A DNA stretch of 64,000 nt from Nageia nagi (lineage: Eukaryota; Pinophyta): NCBI GenBank assembly GCA_050084985.1, contig JBITNC010000001.1:198338001-198402000 (forward strand). The letters are read 5' to 3'. Every line of letters starts with the position of its first letter. Position 1 is the stretch's first letter. Positions 59,295 to 64,000 of the stretch are shown piece after piece. The notes under the pieces were generated by a model that had not been told where the DNA came from, did no database searches, and saw only the letters and a program-made list of their open reading frames with translations. The position numbers and the translations under genes were made by a program.

Positions 59295-62070
59295 ATGGCA
59301 AGTATTAAGAAGCCAATAATGATTAAGGAAGAGGGGATGGATGCTAACCTAATAGCAATTCATAAGGAGTACCTAGAAAATGCTCTCAATGTAAATTGGA
59401 TGGAGATGGGAATTGGAGAGTGAACCTTGAAAGAATCCTATTGTAGCACCAGATACTAGAAGTCATAAGTAAATGGAATTCATTGGTAGAATAAAAAAAG
59501 AAATGTTATGCTGGATCAAGGCTTGGCATATTATGTGCCCTACAAGTCCTTCACCTATATGGAGCTCCTTTCCTCCATCTCACTTAGGCACAACTTGTAG
59601 GGTTATGAGGTTAAAGCTTATAAGGAACAAAAGAAGGGAGAAACATAGTCCAAGTACAAACCTGATATCCTTTTGGAATCCTCCCTAGAGGTAAATACAC
59701 ATGCATTTGCAATCCTTGCTAACTAGAGCTTCCATATCAAGAAGCAAGTCAATCTCAAGAGAGAAAAGGTTGATTTTTATCAAAATGATAATGAGATGCT
59801 AAACTAGATTGACAAGAGGTATGAAGGGAGCTGCAACAATCTACTATAGAGCTACAACATCACCTCTTTTGAGAAATCATGGGATAGATAGGTCCTATAG
59901 GCATTAGTTGTTATTCTTGGAAAGAAAACCCGAATTGAGGTAGATGAGGCCATGATGCAAATGGCATACAATATTACTAAGGCACATATCTATTGATTTT
60001 TCTACCTTCATATCAAATGATGTCAAGAAAAATCTATTCAATATTGAAAAATATGATTTTTGGTATTTGTCATACTTATGGTGGCTCATAGTCCACCAAA
60101 ATTTGGAAGCTTTGGTGGAAGGAGGGCTTCAGATTACACCAAAAACTTTGTCCACAACACTCACAACAATTGATTTAAGAGTCTTGATACTTACAAAAAT
60201 CCATGGCTCATATTATGATTTTATGGAAAAATTCTTTGCTCCAATAATGCAGATCCTCATGGGGAAAGTTACTCATAAATTGTACTAGTCGACCATGCAG
60301 GATTTGCAAGGAGGAAACAACATTGAAACTCATTTTTGTTACCAAAATTTGTTACCCCCCATTGTATTCTTTATAAATAGATAGGAAAATGTGGGTAATA
60401 GAAATTAAGTATGGGTTTGGGGGTAATTTTAAACCCATTATCAAATTGCCTACCATTGCTATAAATTTTACTTTGATAGAAATAGGTTGCAAAGATGAGT
60501 TAACAGATTTTATTATACAAAATTTTAAATTACATAGGGTAGATGCCCCTTAGATGTATGAACCAGTAAGTGGTATTATAAAAAATAATAAAATCAAATA
60601 AGAAAAGCCTGGTATTTGCCCATGAAGCTTGATCACATGTAGAATATTTTGCAAATCAATTGGAATAAGAGGCTAAGGCATCCTTAGAGTGGGAATTCAA
60701 GATTTTGGAAGGCATGGATGACCCTTAAGGGCATAAAAAAAATACAAGTTCTAGGAGGTTCAATGATAGGAATTTTCCTTGGACCTGAAGGTCATTGCCC
60801 AATTATGGGATGAGTTAGCATGGGATCCCAATAAAATTGAGTATTTTACTAAGTTTAGATTTGAATATACCACAAAAACCAACCATGTTGAGAAGCAACA
60901 TTTTGGTGAGTTCCAATATGATCAGTATTGGAATGCCCAGTACATGCAAGGTCCACTCCTAGAGATAGGAAAGCCTCTCTAGGATAATTTCCAAGGAACA
61001 TTAGGAGGAGAGAATAAACCATTGGTGCAATGGGTACTGAAGTTGCAAAACCCAAGGAAGAGAAGAGTAAAAGAAGGTTTCAATTCATGCTAGACTAAAA
61101 AAAGGAAAAAGAAATAACAACTACTTCTTGGGAGTCTTCTCCAAAGAGAAGAAGAAGAATTAAAATGCTATTGCAAGCATAAAATACCCCAAAGGAGAAA
61201 CAAGTACCAAAAAAGGAGGCATGTACTAGTAAACCATTTGAGGTTAAAATCATAAAGATATCATCTCCTTTGGAAATAAGCCATGAACAACCTCAACCAA
61301 ATACAAGGGAAATTGAACTAATGGACATTAAAGAAACCCAAAGGCTCCAAATCACTAACACCATTATTTATCAAGATGGTCAAGAAGAAATAGGGGATGA
61401 AGTACAATAAGAGGGAGGAAATGTACTAGGCATGGGTGGTACTATAGTAGCGATAGGTGATGTGGTTGAAGATAGAGGTGATGATGATGAAAAAGATCCA
61501 AATAAAAAGAAAGAATCCAACCCAAAGGAAAATACACCTAAATAAAAGCCCATCATAGATGAAGAAGAAGAGGATCCCATACAAATCATTCTAAGAAGGA
61601 CCAAGGATATCTATGATTTGCAAGATTTAGTGTTTATTTTGGACTTGGAGAGACATCAATTAAACATAAACATTAGCTTTCTAAATAGATTCTTTCAATA
61701 TTTAGTCCAATTAAATGATCCCAAACTATGGGAGGAACTATATTTATAGGGTAGCATTGATCAATTTTGGAATAGTCATTTTTAGATAAATAGATTTCAG
61801 ACCTACAAGAAATAAGTGATATGGCTCAAGAAGTAGTATCAAGATTTTTGTATGCTAGAAGATTGGAGAGTGTGTTGAAAAGCTTTAGAGCAAATTTGGA
61901 TAAGATACAAGCATGCCCTATTTTATCACAAGTGGATAATTATGATTTAAAAGATCTATATAAGAAGTTACAATATTTGCATCCTTCAAATTTAATCCCA
62001 CCACCAGAAATCTCGCTAAAACATCCACCTGGGAAAGTGCATGGAAATGGCCAATAAGGATGCCATTCTT
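59295..62070 (+). pseudogene. Post-pol ORF of element C, function unknown
   Basis: A sense coding remnant of about 900 codons, read in shifting frames, fills the space between integrase and the 3' LTR. It opens near ATG 59295 (MASIKKPIMIKEEGMDANLI). Recognisably protein-like segments are VDEAMMQMAYNITKAHIY (about 59940-59994), WDELAWDPNKIEYFTKFRFE then HFGEFQYDQYWNAQYMQGP (60809-60955), a basic patch SPKRRRRIK (about 61139-61165, nuclear-signal-like), an acidic Glu/Asp stretch (DDDEKDPNKKKESNPKEN, 61480-61535) and LQDLVFILDLERHQLNI (about 61620-61670). I find no env, PMD or enzyme signature. The basic and acidic low-complexity middle suggests a nuclear or nucleic-acid-binding protein, which is only inference. 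Confidence 0.6.
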
Positions 62071-62103
62071 TACAAGTTGAATACCCCAAGAGCTACCAGA
62101 AGA

Positions 62104-64000
62104 CTATTATTCTTTTATAATTACACTTTGTAAGGAGGGTAACATTCCCTTATTCCTTAATTCTTTCATTCTTTTATTCTTTCTCAATAAAATTCATGCT
62201 TTTAATTCCCATTTATTACTCCCCTTTAATTCTTTTACAAGTACTACAATGAGTGTATAATCTTTATTCTTAGTCATTTTTGTCAAATTTTGTTAAGTCT
62301 AGAAAAATTCGGGTCATGTTTCCATTATCGGGTCTTAATTTTGTAAATGTTAGTTAAAAGTGCCATTTTGTTCAAAGCAGACATTATTTGTCTAGTCATT
62401 TGGATCAAATCAGGAAATTGTACACAATTCATGATAATGAGTGTCAATCTTTAAAGCTAGTTAAGTCTTTTCTAAGTTTTACTATCAAGTGTTATTATGT
62501 AAATAAGTCCCATATATTTTTCAAATAGCACAATTGAGTCTTCATCAATAACTATACATTGGTCTAAGTTTGAAAGGCACTTTTATTTTTTCTAAGTCAT
62601 GTCCAAGAGATAATGTAATTTATAAGGGAAGTAAATGTCTAAGTCTAAGTTTGAGTAATATGGGAAGTCAAATCTATTGTAGAACGAGGTACTTATTCTA
62701 GGTAGTATTGGAAATATGAGTCATTTTTGAGTTGAATCAATCAATGAGTAATGTCTTAGAGCTCATGAATTTCTAAAGGAAAAGTTGTACCATACATCAA
62801 AAATTAGCAAGCACTAAGTTAGTCCATCAATGGGTCTTACCGAAGGACAAATCAATGAGATATATTTAAATAGGTTCATTCCATAGAACATACCTATTTT
62901 GAGTGATGATGTCACACATTTTGATTAAAATCAATGGGTAATAAAGTAACTCCTAATTAGTCAATAAACCCCTCCAAATAAAGTAAGACCTACCAAACTA
63001 AAAATAGAACTATGAGATAAGAGGAATACTTGGGTCCACTTAATCAAGAGTGATTAACCCCTAGGGCTCTACCAATATGTTAAATTTGACTCATTTCCAC
63101 ATGGAAATAGAAGTTATTCCTTAGGATTCAATGTTATACCTTGCATTTCCCTCATAATTCTTGCAACCTAGAGCTATAATGATCTTCATAAATGGTTGCA
63201 AAAAGTTATATGGACACTAAAAGAGGATAAAGAAAACCCATACCAATCAAATTGGTGTAGCATACTTTGATAATCAGCTATAATTGTAATAGGATATAAT
63301 AAATGACAAATCAAAGAGATTAAAATTGAGAACTTATAAAGATTCAAAGTCTATAGATTCCCAAGCATTAGAGCTGATTGTACTTAGTTACTGTGCAATC
63401 TAGCATAGTTGTAAATTGAAGTTGTACATTTGTAAATAATTCTTGTTTCAATTCTTAGTCAATAGAGCAATTAAGGGTAGTAATGATGGAAAACCACTCA
63501 TTTGTAAATAGAATAGTATAAATAGTGGACTATTAGAGGTCTATAAGTTCAGACATTTTAGTAAAGTTGCCTAGTGTATGAAATTCTTTCATATTTGATA
63601 ATACAATGCAATGATACTTTTCCCTATACAGTTTGTGGCTATATATTCTATATTTTAGATATTATGTATGAAACATTATCTTAAGTTGTGGCTATGTATT
63701 ATGACTACAAGATCCTAAGAGTAAGCTAGTTTTCTATTCCTAATCTTGACTATGGATTGCTACCTATGTGGTAATGCCCAAGCTAATTAGTTTTAGTTTG
63801 CTTTGTTATCCTTTTCTAGTTACTTTTGACCTTTACATAGATAGGAATTGGCCTATAACCTAAAGATTAAGCAGAAAACCCCATGAGCACACTATCCCAC
63901 CACTTTCTTCTCTTTTGAGAACCCTATTATTGTAGGCAATTGAGAACATGACCAAACCAAACCCTTGAGGTTACATTATATTGATCAATAATAATATTGC
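62104..64000 (+). repeat. 3' LTR of element C (runs to about the window end)
   Basis: Colinear with 51049-52937. TATAAATAG at 63517-63525 matches the promoter region of the 5' copy. The last aligned bases GATCAATAATA are at about 63981-63991, so the LTR should end within a few bases of 64000. The copy may include the last codons of the post-pol ORF. Confidence 0.85.

Larger units (their letters stand above)
51049..64000 (+). mobile_element. Element C: ~13-kb Ty3 retrotransposon, plus strand
   Basis: LTRs of about 1.9 kb at 51049-52937 and about 62104 to the window end are about 90 per cent alike by eye. Plus-strand order: primer site, gag, protease, an RNase H-like piece, RT with intact YLDD, RNase H, integrase, a long post-pol ORF remnant, LTR. 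Orientation is opposite to A and B. Exact start and target duplication are uncertain because the right flank is outside the window. All ORFs are broken. Confidence 0.9.

Overview
This window looks like nuclear DNA of a seed plant with a large, repeat-swollen genome, most likely a gymnosperm such as a conifer. That assignment is an inference. It rests on one plant chloroplast-protein gene in 64 kb, AT-rich and CpG-poor surroundings, and many old LTR retrotransposons of the Ty3/gypsy Tat-like and chromovirus-like kinds plus Ty1/copia and LINE remnants, almost all riddled with stop codons.

Left end (1-5.3 kb). The one gene that looks functional is an intronless PSB27 (photosystem II assembly and repair factor of the thylakoid lumen) at 4535-5080. 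It has a compact I-box/I-box/G-box light-response module just upstream and two AATAAA signals downstream. About 4 kb upstream lies a dead copy of the same gene (about 238-585) in which most CpG sites have become TpG or CpA. A degenerate LINE reverse transcriptase on the minus strand fills much of the space between them.

5.3-17.3 kb. A short, relatively young Ty3 element (6926-10448, two 607-bp LTRs, perfect ATGAA target duplication) lacks most of pol. It is followed by a piece of a copia-type LTR and by a second, older minus-strand Ty3 element (11001-17258) that has also lost the middle of pol.

17.3-25.8 kb. This part holds noncoding AT-rich sequence, then a minus-strand Ty1/copia element (about 19750-24257) without an integrase core and without a recognisable 5' LTR, then a probable LTR of the next element.

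25.8-64 kb. This is a nest. Element A (Tat-like, minus strand, dual RNase H) begins with an LTR edge at 25838. It has a very long 3' region carrying an antisense plant-mobile-domain (PMD) gene remnant at about 27960-29825. It is split just before its RT by element B, a 14.2-kb Tat-like element in the same orientation (35583-49758, CTAAT target duplication, LTRs with different numbers of about 58-bp subrepeats). The remaining right part of A is cut by element C, a plus-strand element of about 13 kb (51049 to about the window end). C has an RNase H-like module before its RT and a long unrecognised ORF remnant after pol.

None of the retroelements seems able to encode a full set of proteins. The most interesting biology is the extra, non-gag-pol coding material carried by A (antisense PMD) and C (sense post-pol ORF), and the PSB27 gene/pseudogene pair.
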